Shown: positions 8,219 through 16,779 of the stretch, in pieces | Position numbering within the stretch: position 1 is the first letter of the stretch | How the letters are laid out: every line of letters starts with the position of its first letter | Assembly (NCBI GenBank): GCA_040793985.1 | Contig: JBFNJI010000001.1 | Location: 132,817-196,816, forward strand | Direction of reading: 5' to 3' | Length of the DNA stretch: 64,000 bases | Source of the DNA: Thiodiazotropha sp040793985 | Lineage (GTDB): Bacteria > Pseudomonadota > Gammaproteobacteria > Chromatiales > Chromatiaceae | The notes under the pieces: generated by a model | The model's database searches: none | Seen by the model: only the letters and a program-made list of their open reading frames with translations | What the model was told of the DNA's origin: nothing | Translations under genes and position numbers: made by a program

Positions 8219-9507
8219 CCCTATTCTGGATGATTATCGCCGGGTTCTCCCTCCTGGCCATGGCCTTTGTTGCATTGCCACTTATGCGCAAGCAGATTGC
8301 AAACAGCATCACTTCCGATGAACTCAACCTGGCCGTCTTCAAACAACAGCTCGCAGAGCTGGACAGCGACCTGGAAACCGGCATCCTCGACCAGGCCCGG
8401 TACGATGCGGCACGCAGGGATCTCGAGAAAGAACTGCTGACGGATATATCCGAAGAACCGCAGCAACCCAAAAGCAAGGCTGTGGGCCAGGCCATGGCGC
8501 TCAGCGCATTTGCGGTACCGGTCGCTGCCCTGGTGATGTACCAATTGATCGGCTCCCCTGAAATCATCCAACGTCTGGCCAGTCAACCGGCGACCATGCC
8601 CACTGCAGAAAGCCAATCGCCGACTCACGCACCCAATATGCAGAACATGCCGCCCATGGATGAGCTGGTAAAACGGCTCGCAGCGAAGATGGAAGAGGAA
8701 CCGGACAATCAGGAAGGATGGATAATGCTTGGACGCAGCTACATGGCGCTAAACGACCAGTCGGCGGCGATCCATGCCTTTGAACGCGCCATGGAGATAA
8801 GTGATGAGAATATAGGCCTCCTCCTGCCCTATGCAGAAGCTGTCGCCTCCATGAACGGAAATGACTTCACCGGCCGCGCGGCACCGATGGTGGAAAAGGC
8901 TTTCGAACTGGAGCCCAACAACCCGAACGTACTCTGGATCGCAGGCATACTCGCCTATCAGCGTACCAACTACCAGGAAGCGGTAGATCATTGGTCTTTG
9001 CTGCGAGGAATGTTGAAACCGCAAAGTGCAGAACTCGAATCGGTCAACAGCGCCCTCGACGATGCCCGTGCCCAGTTGGGGCTTCCTCCGGAGGAGCCGG
9101 CACTACCCAGCATCGCACAGCCCAAGGCGCCTGTTACAGAAAAGGTTGCTGCGGATCAGGGCAAGTCGCTGAAGGTCGAAATCTCACTTTCACCCAAAAT
9201 GGAGCAGAAGGCAAAACCGGATGACCTGCTGTTTATCTATGCCAGGGCAGTGAGCGGTCCGCCCATGCCGGTGGCCGCGGTACGCAAAAAGGTCCGCGAC
9301 CTCCCTCTTTCCATCAGTCTCGATGACAGTATGGCGATGATGCCACAGATGAAACTCTCTCAATTTTCCCAGGTATCGGTAGGTGCGCGCATATCCCTGT
9401 CCGGAAGCCCCACCGCGCAAAGCGGTGACCTCGAGGGGGAGATCAGCGCTGTCAGCCCCGGACAGACGGAAATAGTAAAGGTTGTGATCGATTCGGTTCA
9501 CCCCTGA
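8215..9507 (+). CDS. ccmI: Apocytochrome c chaperone CcmI (CycH)
   Basis: A 430-residue protein with a membrane helix at the extreme N-terminus, a short linker and a second helix (about 90-108), then a periplasmic TPR region (about 155-290, with GWIMLGRSYMALNDQSAAI). The C-terminal domain (about 310-430) is a beta-rich segment like the C-terminal part of NrfG/CycH proteins. CcmI binds the C-terminal helix of apocytochromes and delivers them to CcmFH. It is the last gene of the operon; the next gene starts 247 bases later. Confidence 0.93.
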   Translation: MTLFWMIIAGFSLLAMAFVALPLMRKQIANSITSDELNLAVFKQQLAELDSDLETGILDQARYDAARRDLEKELLTDISEEPQQPKSKAVGQAMALSAFAVPVAALVMYQLIGSPEIIQRLASQPATMPTAESQSPTHAPNMQNMPPMDELVKRLAAKMEEEPDNQEGWIMLGRSYMALNDQSAAIHAFERAMEISDENIGLLLPYAEAVASMNGNDFTGRAAPMVEKAFELEPNNPNVLWIAGILAYQRTNYQEAVDHWSLLRGMLKPQSAELESVNSALDDARAQLGLPPEEPALPSIAQPKAPVTEKVAADQGKSLKVEISLSPKMEQKAKPDDLLFIYARAVSGPPMPVAAVRKKVRDLPLSISLDDSMAMMPQMKLSQFSQVSVGARISLSGSPTAQSGDLEGEISAVSPGQTEIVKVVIDSVHP

Positions 9508-9567
9508 CCGACAGCAACGGCCTCTCGGTGGCGTCCTAATCCCAGCCACACCGCCGGCAAGCGTGGA

Positions 9568-9611
9568 GGGGGACGGCCCTGCCCCCATGAAAATGCCGGG
9601 ACCCCGCTTTT
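9568..9611 (+). terminator. Weak hairpin after ccmI
   Basis: A GGGGG/CCCCC pair (9568-9572 and 9582-9586) is followed by a GC-rich stretch and a short T-rich run at about 9608-9612. It may end ccm transcription. The stem is short and the T-run is not adjacent to it, so the call is tentative. Confidence 0.25.
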
Positions 9612-9754
9612 TCTTACATTTACCTGTTCAAACTCAACAACTCCTGTGATCTGATTGATATACTGGCTTAAACAAAAGAAAACTAATATCCTTTTGCCGG
9701 TATCGACCTTCAATTTGTTGGAAAGACCCGCGCATTCCGCTGATAGGAGTCACT

Positions 9755-11791
9755 ATGGCCAGTTATTCGACCCACGACATTCGCAATATCGCCCTCGTCG
9801 GGCATGCCGGAGCTGGCAAGACCAGTCTGATCGAGTCCCTACTGCATCGAAGCGGCATGATTCAGACTGCTGGCACTATCGAGAGGGGTGATACCGTTTG
9901 CGATTATGACGATATGGAAAAAGAGCAGCAGCACTCCCTCGACATCGCAATCGTCCATCTCAGTCATGAAAACAAACAGGTCAACATGATCGACACACCC
10001 GGCTACGCCGACTTTCTCGGCCGGGGTATCAGCATTCTGCCGGCTGTGGAGACGGCGGCCACCGTGGTCAATGCCACCACCGGTATTGAGCCTGTCACCA
10101 TCCGCATGATGGAAGCGGCAAAAAGGAGAAACCTGTGCCGGATTATCATCATAAACAAGATCGATGCCGACGGTGTCGACTACGAAGCACTGCTGAATAA
10201 CTTGCAGGAGAGCTTCGGCAAAGAGTGTCTACCCATCAATCTACCCGCCGATAACGGGCAACGGGTGATTGACTGTTTCTTTCAGCCTGGCGGTGATCCA
10301 ACCGATTTTTCGTCGGTTTCGCAGGCTCACGACAATATGATCGACCAGGTGGTCGAGGTGGACGAGGAGCTGATGGAGCTCTACCTGGAACAAGGTGAGG
10401 CGCTGGAGCCGGAACAGCTGCACGACCCCTTCGAGAAGGCGTTGCGTGAAGGTCATCTGATTCCAGTCTGTTTCGTGTCGGTTGAAAACGGTGCCGGAAT
10501 CGATGAATTGCTGACCCTGTTTGCGCGCCTGATGCCGGATCCCACCGAGGGTAATCCTCCCCCTTTCATGAAGGGCGAAGGGGCCGATATGCAACCTGTC
10601 GAGGTCACGCCTGATCCGGACAAGCATGTCATCGGACACGTTTTCAAAGTCCTTAACGATCCCTACCGGGGCAAGCTGGGAATCTTTCGCGTACATCAGG
10701 GAACCCTGGAGACCAATGCACAGCTCTACATCGGCGACGCCCGCAAGCCGTTCAAGGTAAACCACCTGCTCAGGCTGATGGGTAAGGAACAGGATGAGCT
10801 GAGTCAGGCGGTACCCGGTGATATTTGTGCCGTTGCGAGGATAGAGGATATCCATTTCGATGCCGTCCTGCATGACTCCCATGACGAGGACCACCACCAT
10901 CTGCGTTCCATCGAATGTCCGGTGCCTCTGTTCGGTCTTGCCATCAACACCACGAAACGGGGTGACGAGCAGAAACTGAGCGACGCCCTGCACAAGCTTG
11001 AAGACGAAGACCCCTGTTTCCATGTGGAGCACAACGTCAGCCTCAACGAAACCGTGATGCGCGGTCTTGGAGAGATGCATCTAGAGGTTTTGCTGCAGCA
11101 GATCAAGAAGAAGTATGGCGTCGTAGTGGACACCCATCCACCGAGCATCGCCTACCGCGAAACGATCACTCGCAAATCAGAGGCCAGCTATCGGCACAAA
11201 AAGCAGACCGGAGGCGCTGGCCAGTTTGGTGAAGTACATATTCGCATCGAGCCACTTGCTCGCGGAGATGGCTTCGAGTTTGTGAACAAAATCGTCGGCG
11301 GTGCGATTCCGGGGCAGTTCATACCCGCTGTCGAGAAGGGTGTGAAACAGGCCATGGAGGAAGGTGCAATCGGTGGTTTTGCCATGCAGGACGTTCGTGT
11401 GATCGTCTATGATGGCAAATACCATGCTGTCGACTCCAAGGAGATTGCCTTCGTAACCGCCGGAAAGAAGGCGTTCCTTGAGGCGGTGGATAAAGCCGGC
11501 CCGGTGATCCTGGAACCGATTGTGAATATCTCCATCACCACGCCGGACAATTTCATGGGCGACTTGACCGGTGACCTTGCCGGAAGAAGGGGACAGATCA
11601 GCGGCACCGAATCGGGGCACAATAATATGCTGATCATTAAAGGCCAGGCACCGCTTGCGGAACTGGAAGGGTATGCAACTCAGCTTAAGGCGATCACGGG
11701 TGGGGAAGGCAACTATGCCATAGAGTTCAGCCACTACGAAGCGGTACCCGCCAATGTACAGCAACAACTTAAAACAGCTACCAGGGAGTAG
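9755..11791 (+). CDS. Elongation factor G-like GTPase (EF-G paralogue)
   Basis: A 678-residue translational GTPase with G1 GHAGAGKT (about 15-22), G3 DTPGY (about 82) and G4 NKID (about 132), followed by EF-G domains II to V (the latter containing GRRGQISG and AELEGYATQL). The sequence is intact and begins after the good ribosome site TAGGAG. It differs from canonical FusA in the G1 and switch I regions (IERGDTVCDYDDMEKEQQHS), as in the 'elongation factor G-like' or EF-G2 family. It is not next to rpsL, rpsG or tuf, so it is a second, stand-alone copy. Its exact role (alternative translocase, recycling or stress) is unknown. A strong terminator follows. Confidence 0.88.
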   Translation: MASYSTHDIRNIALVGHAGAGKTSLIESLLHRSGMIQTAGTIERGDTVCDYDDMEKEQQHSLDIAIVHLSHENKQVNMIDTPGYADFLGRGISILPAVETAATVVNATTGIEPVTIRMMEAAKRRNLCRIIIINKIDADGVDYEALLNNLQESFGKECLPINLPADNGQRVIDCFFQPGGDPTDFSSVSQAHDNMIDQVVEVDEELMELYLEQGEALEPEQLHDPFEKALREGHLIPVCFVSVENGAGIDELLTLFARLMPDPTEGNPPPFMKGEGADMQPVEVTPDPDKHVIGHVFKVLNDPYRGKLGIFRVHQGTLETNAQLYIGDARKPFKVNHLLRLMGKEQDELSQAVPGDICAVARIEDIHFDAVLHDSHDEDHHHLRSIECPVPLFGLAINTTKRGDEQKLSDALHKLEDEDPCFHVEHNVSLNETVMRGLGEMHLEVLLQQIKKKYGVVVDTHPPSIAYRETITRKSEASYRHKKQTGGAGQFGEVHIRIEPLARGDGFEFVNKIVGGAIPGQFIPAVEKGVKQAMEEGAIGGFAMQDVRVIVYDGKYHAVDSKEIAFVTAGKKAFLEAVDKAGPVILEPIVNISITTPDNFMGDLTGDLAGRRGQISGTESGHNNMLIIKGQAPLAELEGYATQLKAITGGEGNYAIEFSHYEAVPANVQQQLKTATRE

Positions 11792-11876
11792 TTGCATTTC
11801 TATGACTTTTTAGTCATCGAAACCGAAGCCAATACCCACTTGGGGGTAGCGGCACCGAGCCGAATAGGTAAGCCTG

Positions 11877-11918
11877 ATCCGCTCTGTTTTACATAGGCAA
11901 AAACAGAGCGGATTTTTT
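11877..11918 (+). terminator. Rho-independent terminator after the EF-G-like gene
   Basis: The arms GATCCGCTCTGTTTT and AAAAACAGAGCGGATT pair around a short loop and run into TTTTTT. A small perfect hairpin, ATGACT-TTTT-AGTCAT (11802-11817), precedes it just after the stop codon. The 60 bases between the two hairpins are GC-rich and could fold, but I do not recognise a known RNA family. Confidence 0.85.
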
Positions 11919-12088
11919 GTTTCGATTCTTGACAAAAATCCCCAAATGCAAAAAAAGAAAAACCAAAAAAGGCCAATCAAACACGGGGTGAAATAGAATC
12001 TAGCCTAGATGAAAACTAAGCAAAAATTGCATTTTCCCGCCGTCTATTTAACACAGTATTTTGCAAAATAATGAATAACTTGTAATGC

Positions 12089-12102
12089 TTGATCTAGATC
12101 AA
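12089..12102. promoter_or_regulatory. Perfect FNR/ANR-type box upstream of the octaheme cytochrome
   Basis: TTGATCTAGATCAA matches the FNR consensus TTGAT-N4-ATCAA at all ten defined positions and is fully palindromic. A TATAGA hexamer at 12128-12133 could be the -10 element, which would put the box about 44 bases before the start of transcription, close to the -41.5 class II position. The implied leader before the ATG at 12382 is about 240 bases long. The site suggests activation under low oxygen. No other gene lies between it and the cytochrome. Confidence 0.65.
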
Positions 12103-12381
12103 GGCGAACATCTTCCCGAACCGTTGTTATAGACCCGTGTAAGCATAATACGAACAGGGTTTTACTGACTAATAACACTAAGAGTGAAACCATGCAGTCC
12201 CCATATCAATAATAATCTGGGGTTGGGGGAAAGTCGTAACCATCCTTTCTATACATATTGGCTTGCTCAATCACTTGGGGGGACTCATCTGTTGCGCTTG
12301 TGTTTCATTATTTCTGTGTTTCCATACCACATGCGTGCCGCTGAATCTCTTCCTCACTGTCAACCCATTTAGGAGGGAGCT

Positions 12382-13875
12382 ATGAAACGCTTCGGTAATG
12401 GTCGATTCAGCGCAATATTGGGGAGTGTTGCAGCAGGAATCACACTGCTGCTGCAAGTCTCTACAGCAGACGCTGCAAGACCGTCAGGTGAGATTGGTAA
12501 AGATTGGGGTAACCCGAAAGGCCACGAATGTGTCGAGTGTCATTGGATGGAAGATCCAGGTCTGACCATGGAGTGGAACAACAGTCAACATGGACAAAGT
12601 GGCGTCAACTGTCTCGACTGTCATGAGGCAAAACCAGAAGACAAGGATGGTTTCGAACACGAGGGATCCCGTATCTCCATCATTGTGACCCCCAAGGACT
12701 GCTCCAAATGTCACTCCGTCGAATTTGAAGAGATGGACGGCTCCCACCACTCCAAAGGCGGCCAGATCCTGGCATCTCTCGATAATCTGCTCGGTGAAGT
12801 GGTTGGCGGACCAGCCGCTGTAAACGCCGGTTGTCGTCAGTGCCATGGCTCGAAGGTTGAAATCGGCGATGACGGTCGCCCGCTGCCGACCACCTGGCCC
12901 AACACCGGTATCGGCCGCCTCAATCCTGACGGTTCCGCCGGTTCCTGTACCGCCTGTCACGGTCGCCATCGCTTCTCCAAGGCCCAGGCCCGTACACCTG
13001 ACACCTGCGGTAAGTGCCACGTTGGCCCCGACCATCCGCAGATCGAGGTCTACAACGAGTCCAAGCACGGCATCATCTACCGCGCCAAGGTCGATGAGAT
13101 GAACATGGAGTCCGACAAGTGGGTCGCCGGTGTCGACTACTCAGCCGCTCCCACCTGCGCTACCTGCCACATGAGCGCCGGCGGCAAAGAGGGCAAGACC
13201 CATAACGTTGGCGATCGTATCTCCTGGACCCTGCGTCCGCCGATCTCTCAGAAGATCAACCTGGTTCGCCTGGAGAACGGTGATGAGTTTGACGTCAAAG
13301 AGGGTAAGGAAATCCCCAAGGTCGGCGATAAGGCCAAGGGTTCTACCGTGATCGAAGTCGTGACCTGGAAGGAACGTCGTAAGAAGATGCAGGAAGTCTG
13401 TAAAGCCTGCCACAGCGACAGCGTCATCAACGGCCACTATAACCAGTTCGACAACGTGGTGGAGCTCTACAACGAGAAGTTCGCCAAGCCTATCGCCGCT
13501 GTGATGGGCGAGTTGAAGAAGAACGGCTATATCACCAAGGCCCCGTTTGACGACAAGATCGAGTGGACCTGGTGGGAGATCTGGCATCACGAAGGTCGCC
13601 GCGCACGTCACGGCGCGTCCATGAGTGGTCCCGACTATACCTGGTGGCACGGTATCTACGATGTGGCCAAACACACCTACATGAAGTGGATACCTGAGCT
13701 GAAAGATGTGGCTATGAAGAAGGACGGCAACTCCAAGTTCGCCGACGCCATGCTCGATAAGTACTTCCGTCCGATCGAGGGCCATACCTGGTACTTCGAG
13801 GGCATGAGCAAGGAGTCCATCGAAAAGGTACGTAAAGGGTTCGAAGAGCGCTACGGTAAAGGTGCGCTTAAGTAA
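12382..13875 (+). CDS. Octaheme hydroxylamine oxidoreductase-like cytochrome c
   Basis: A 497-residue secreted protein with signal peptide (about 1-31) and exactly eight CxxCH motifs, at residues 50, 77, 107, 151, 189, 209, 259 and 340. Their spacing and the segment VYNESKHGIIY (223-233) match the HAO family. A C-terminal aromatic and His-rich region follows (WWEIWHHEGRRARHGASM, then GPDYTWWHG at 416-424). HAO oxidises hydroxylamine in nitrifiers and methanotrophs, while epsilonproteobacterial relatives are thought to reduce nitrite. Which applies here depends on the heme-crosslinking tyrosine; Tyr419 is a candidate that I could not align. There is no haoB, cytochrome c554 or cM552 gene beside it. 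It starts after AGGAGGGAGCT and is bracketed by an FNR-type box and a terminator, so it is probably a single-gene unit. Confidence 0.88.
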   Translation: MKRFGNGRFSAILGSVAAGITLLLQVSTADAARPSGEIGKDWGNPKGHECVECHWMEDPGLTMEWNNSQHGQSGVNCLDCHEAKPEDKDGFEHEGSRISIIVTPKDCSKCHSVEFEEMDGSHHSKGGQILASLDNLLGEVVGGPAAVNAGCRQCHGSKVEIGDDGRPLPTTWPNTGIGRLNPDGSAGSCTACHGRHRFSKAQARTPDTCGKCHVGPDHPQIEVYNESKHGIIYRAKVDEMNMESDKWVAGVDYSAAPTCATCHMSAGGKEGKTHNVGDRISWTLRPPISQKINLVRLENGDEFDVKEGKEIPKVGDKAKGSTVIEVVTWKERRKKMQEVCKACHSDSVINGHYNQFDNVVELYNEKFAKPIAAVMGELKKNGYITKAPFDDKIEWTWWEIWHHEGRRARHGASMSGPDYTWWHGIYDVAKHTYMKWIPELKDVAMKKDGNSKFADAMLDKYFRPIEGHTWYFEGMSKESIEKVRKGFEERYGKGALK

Positions 13876-13892
13876 TTCCCCTTAACGCCATG

Positions 13893-13932
13893 TACCCCTT
13901 CAGGCTTAACAGCCTGAGGGGGTCTTTTTTTC
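13893..13932 (+). terminator. Rho-independent terminator after the octaheme cytochrome
   Basis: ACCCCTTCAGGC and GCCTGAGGGGGT form a 12-bp stem with a six-base loop, followed by CTTTTTTT. It separates the cytochrome from the TPR-fccAB unit, whose first gene begins 25 bases later; partial read-through is possible. Confidence 0.88.
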
Positions 13933-13956
13933 ATCTTCCTGTACTAGAGGTTATTC

Positions 13957-14403
13957 ATGGGGAGACTATTCATCTATCTGCTGGCGCTCTCACTCAGCCT
14001 GGGTGGAATCACGTCGGCAATGGCACAAGAGAGTGTCAAGCAGTTGATTGCGGATGCACAACAGTTATCCGAAGCAGGTAACCTGCCTGAAGCACACGCT
14101 ATACTGGTTAAAGCTGTTGAGACAGATCCGCAGTCTTCACCCGCGCATACACGACTTGGGGGTGTGGAACTGCTGCAACGCAACTATCAGTCCGGCATCA
14201 AACGTTTTCAGCAGGCAATTATGCTGGATCGTGCCAATGCGGATGCCTTCGTTGGACTGGCTGTCGCCTACCTGCACCTGGGTCGCTATGCCCTGGCCAG
14301 AGAGGCGCTGAAAGAAGCTGAGCAACTTGGCCCGTCGAAACAGCAAGATATCGATAAAGTACTGGCTTGGCTCGATCAAAGATCCGGAAAATCCGGACAC
14401 TGA
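13957..14403 (+). CDS. Periplasmic TPR-repeat protein upstream of fccAB
   Basis: A 148-residue protein with a clear signal peptide (about 1-23, ending AMA) and roughly three TPR units (about 27-60, 61-94 and 95-128, for example VGLAVAYLHLGRYALAREAL). TPR domains bind other proteins. Its position, 26 bases before fccA and directly after the octaheme gene, suggests a helper for periplasmic cytochrome assembly or complex formation, comparable in style to NrfG or CcmI. That role is inference from context. The family itself is not one I can name. Confidence 0.8.
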   Translation: MGRLFIYLLALSLSLGGITSAMAQESVKQLIADAQQLSEAGNLPEAHAILVKAVETDPQSSPAHTRLGGVELLQRNYQSGIKRFQQAIMLDRANADAFVGLAVAYLHLGRYALAREALKEAEQLGPSKQQDIDKVLAWLDQRSGKSGH

Positions 14404-14429
14404 GTCACGGTCCACCTGAGGAGATATTC

Positions 14430-15098
14430 ATGAAAATAAACAGAAAACTGTTACAGGCACTGACAGTCGGCGTGTTGTTTGGCTGGCTGGTGTCAAGCTG
14501 CACCACTACCGACAGTGCAATGAAAAAAGAGGCCGCCGCACCTGCCGCAAAAGCTGAAGCGAAGATGGCTCCGGCCAAACTCAGAGGCGTCAGGTCACCC
14601 AGCATGCTGGCCAATACCTGTGCCGGTTGCCATGGCACCGACGGTGCCAGCGCGGGTGACGCTATGCCCATCATCGGTGGCATGGAAAAAGAGTATATGC
14701 AACTGGTATTGGCCGAGTTCAAGAGTGGTGAGCGTGACTCGACCATAATGGGTCGTATCGCCAAGGGCTACTCTGACAACGAACTGAAGGCGATCGCCTC
14801 ATATATAGCCAGCAAGCCTTGGGTTTCCAGCCCGGCTAAAGCTGACAAAAAGCTGGCGGCGATAGGCAAGAAGATTCACGATGAGAAGTGCAAGACATGC
14901 CATGAAGATGGCGGTAGGGTTCAGGAGGACGATGCTCCCCGTCTGGCAGGACAGTGGCTGGACTACACCATGATCTACCTGAAGGACTGCCATAAAAAAG
15001 GCCGGCGCTGCCAGCCGAGAAAAATGGGTAAACGAGTCGCCCAACTCTCTGAGAAAGAGTTGCTGGCCGTGGCTCACTACTATCTGAGCGAGAAATGA
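14430..15098 (+). CDS. fccA: Diheme cytochrome c subunit of sulfide dehydrogenase, predicted lipoprotein
   Basis: A 222-residue protein with two CxxCH sites, CAGCH (64-68) and CKTCH (154-158), arranged as two cytochrome c folds. This matches the FccA/SoxE-type diheme subunit that takes electrons from the FccB flavin. The start at 14430 follows GAGGAG; an in-frame upstream ATG would lie inside the TPR gene. The N-terminus ends in LVSSC with Cys24, a plausible lipobox, followed by an Ala/Lys-rich linker, so the protein is probably membrane-tethered, unlike the soluble Allochromatium protein. The fccB start lies 12 bases downstream. Confidence 0.87.
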   Translation: MKINRKLLQALTVGVLFGWLVSSCTTTDSAMKKEAAAPAAKAEAKMAPAKLRGVRSPSMLANTCAGCHGTDGASAGDAMPIIGGMEKEYMQLVLAEFKSGERDSTIMGRIAKGYSDNELKAIASYIASKPWVSSPAKADKKLAAIGKKIHDEKCKTCHEDGGRVQEDDAPRLAGQWLDYTMIYLKDCHKKGRRCQPRKMGKRVAQLSEKELLAVAHYYLSEK

Positions 15099-15109
15099 GG
15101 GGGAGCACA

Positions 15110-16396
15110 ATGGCTAAACTGACACGCAGAAAATTTATCAAGGCAAGCGGTGCTTGCGCCGCGCTGGGTGTGGCAACAGCTTTCAGCCCTGCCTCATTCG
15201 GTAAAAGCGCCAAGGGCCGGGTGGTTGTTATAGGTGGTGGTTATGGTGGATCTATCGCTGCCAAGTATATCAAAAAGGCAGATCCCTCCATCGATGTCAT
15301 GTTGATTGAAAAAGACGCCCAGTATGTCTCCTGCCCGCTCAGTAATGAGGTATTGGGTGGAGAGCGTGACATCGGCAGCATCACTTTCAACTACAAGGCC
15401 ATGAGTCAGAACCACGGTATCAAGGTGGTACATGACGAGGTGGTGGAGATCGATGCGGCAAACCACAGTGTAAAGGTTGCCGGTGGGAAACAGTATCAGT
15501 ATGACAAACTGGTGGTTTCACCCGGTGTCGACTTCCGCTATGAGTTGATCGAAGGCCATAACGCAGCCGTAGCTGAGAAGATAACCCATGCATGGAAAGC
15601 GGGCCCTCAAACCACTACGCTGCGCAAGCAGCTTATGGCAATGAAGGATGGCGGTGTCTGCTATATCGCCGCGCCACCCAATCCCTTCCGTTGCCCACCT
15701 GGTCCCTATGAGCGTGCCGCACAGATCGCCCACTACTTCAAGCAGCACAAGCCCAAGTCGAAGGTCATCATCCTGGATGCCAAGGACAAGTTCTCCAAAC
15801 AGGGCCTCTTCATGCAGGGCTACAAGAAGTTCTACGGGGATACCATCGAATGGGTGAGCGGCGCCAACGGCGGTATTATCGAAGCGATCGATGCGGATAA
15901 CATGACCCTGGTGGGTCAGGTGGATGAGTACAAGGGCGATGTCCTCAACGTCATCCCTGCACAGAAGGCAGGCAAGATCGCGCAAATGGCCGGGTTGGCC
16001 GACGACTCCGGCTGGTGTCCTGTCAATCAGGGCACTTTCGAGTCCAAAATCCATAAGGATATCTATGTCATCGGTGACGCCAGCATCGCCGGCAAGATGC
16101 CGAAGTCAGGATATGCGGCTAATTCACAGGGTAAGGTCTGTGCCGCAGCGATCGTAGCGACACTGAATGGTGAACCGCCAGGTGAGCCTTCCTATGTGAA
16201 TACCTGCTACAGCATCATCACGCCTGATTGGGGTATTTCGGTGGCTGCTGTCTATGAGCTGGTCGACGGTAAAATTGTCGGCATCAAGGGCGCGGGCGGC
16301 CTCTCCCCCATGGATGCGTCTGCGAAGATAAGGGCCATCGAAGTGCAGTATGCGCGCAGTTGGTTCAAGAACATCACAGCAGATATGTTCACCTAA
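15110..16396 (+). CDS. fccB: Flavocytochrome c sulfide dehydrogenase flavoprotein FccB (SoxF type)
   Basis: A 428-residue FAD-dependent oxidoreductase exported by the Tat system: TRRKFIK at 5-11 is a twin-arginine signal. The Rossmann motif VVVIGGGYGG follows at 38-47. Cys75 in YVSCPLSNEVLGG matches the cysteine that covalently holds FAD in Allochromatium FccB. Cys195 (NPFRCPPGPYERA) and Cys366 (NTCYSIITPDWG) match the redox-active pair. It oxidises sulfide to polysulfide or sulfur in the periplasm and passes electrons to FccA. I chose the ATG at 15110 behind GAGGGGGAG rather than one at 15095 that overlaps the fccA end. A terminator follows. Confidence 0.92.
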   Translation: MAKLTRRKFIKASGACAALGVATAFSPASFGKSAKGRVVVIGGGYGGSIAAKYIKKADPSIDVMLIEKDAQYVSCPLSNEVLGGERDIGSITFNYKAMSQNHGIKVVHDEVVEIDAANHSVKVAGGKQYQYDKLVVSPGVDFRYELIEGHNAAVAEKITHAWKAGPQTTTLRKQLMAMKDGGVCYIAAPPNPFRCPPGPYERAAQIAHYFKQHKPKSKVIILDAKDKFSKQGLFMQGYKKFYGDTIEWVSGANGGIIEAIDADNMTLVGQVDEYKGDVLNVIPAQKAGKIAQMAGLADDSGWCPVNQGTFESKIHKDIYVIGDASIAGKMPKSGYAANSQGKVCAAAIVATLNGEPPGEPSYVNTCYSIITPDWGISVAAVYELVDGKIVGIKGAGGLSPMDASAKIRAIEVQYARSWFKNITADMFT

Positions 16397-16440
16397 TAAT
16401 AGATAATCTCGGAAGAGTAGCAATTAAAACAGGCAAGTTG

Positions 16441-16466
16441 AGCGCCGCTATGCGGCGCTTTTTTTT
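16441..16466 (+). terminator. Rho-independent terminator after fccB
   Basis: AGCGCCGC and GCGGCGCT pair around TAT and are followed by eight T. It closes the TPR-fccAB unit. Confidence 0.92.
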
Positions 16467-16779
16467 GCATTAATTTTCAGACTGACGAATAAAGTTTCCA
16501 CGAAACCTGTATTGCCTTTTATAACGAAGCGAACGGGAAACCCCTCATACTGGCGCTTGTTCAACACAAACTGCCAGCTTTGTCCCTGCCGGTTAGGGAA
16601 CATACCGGTACATGAGTGTGCGACATGACGCATGCTCCCCCCCTTCGAGGGGGGATATCACACATATCATGAAATCAAATCAGACCAGACCTTATAAATT
16701 TGCTATATACCTACACATCCTGAATGTCCATTTATCCATTGTTAAATTCTGCGTGGCCGAAGGTTGCTTTTTACCCTGA
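16467..16779. other. Intergenic stretch between converging fccB and rpfF
   Basis: No convincing gene is seen. A stem of six C and six G around TTCGA occupies about 16638-16654 and has no T-run on either strand. A minus-strand frame of 61 codons here runs through the fccB terminator and has no recognisable features. Confidence 0.5.

Noticed and set aside
11820..11876. A GC-rich segment before the EF-G terminator as a riboswitch or small RNA
   Set aside because: I could not match it to a known RNA family, and it lies 3' to a gene and before a terminator; only a covariation search would decide.
12184..12372. A 62-codon frame in the leader of the octaheme gene, as a leader peptide
   Set aside because: It has no ribosome site and no hydrophobic or regulatory pattern; the leader may still be structured RNA.
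13628..13666. Tyr419 as the proven catalytic tyrosine of HAO
   Set aside because: I could not align it with the crosslinked tyrosine of N. europaea HAO, so oxidation versus reduction cannot be claimed.
16448..16633. A 61-codon minus-strand frame between fccB and rpfF
   Set aside because: It runs through the fccB terminator and has no recognisable features.
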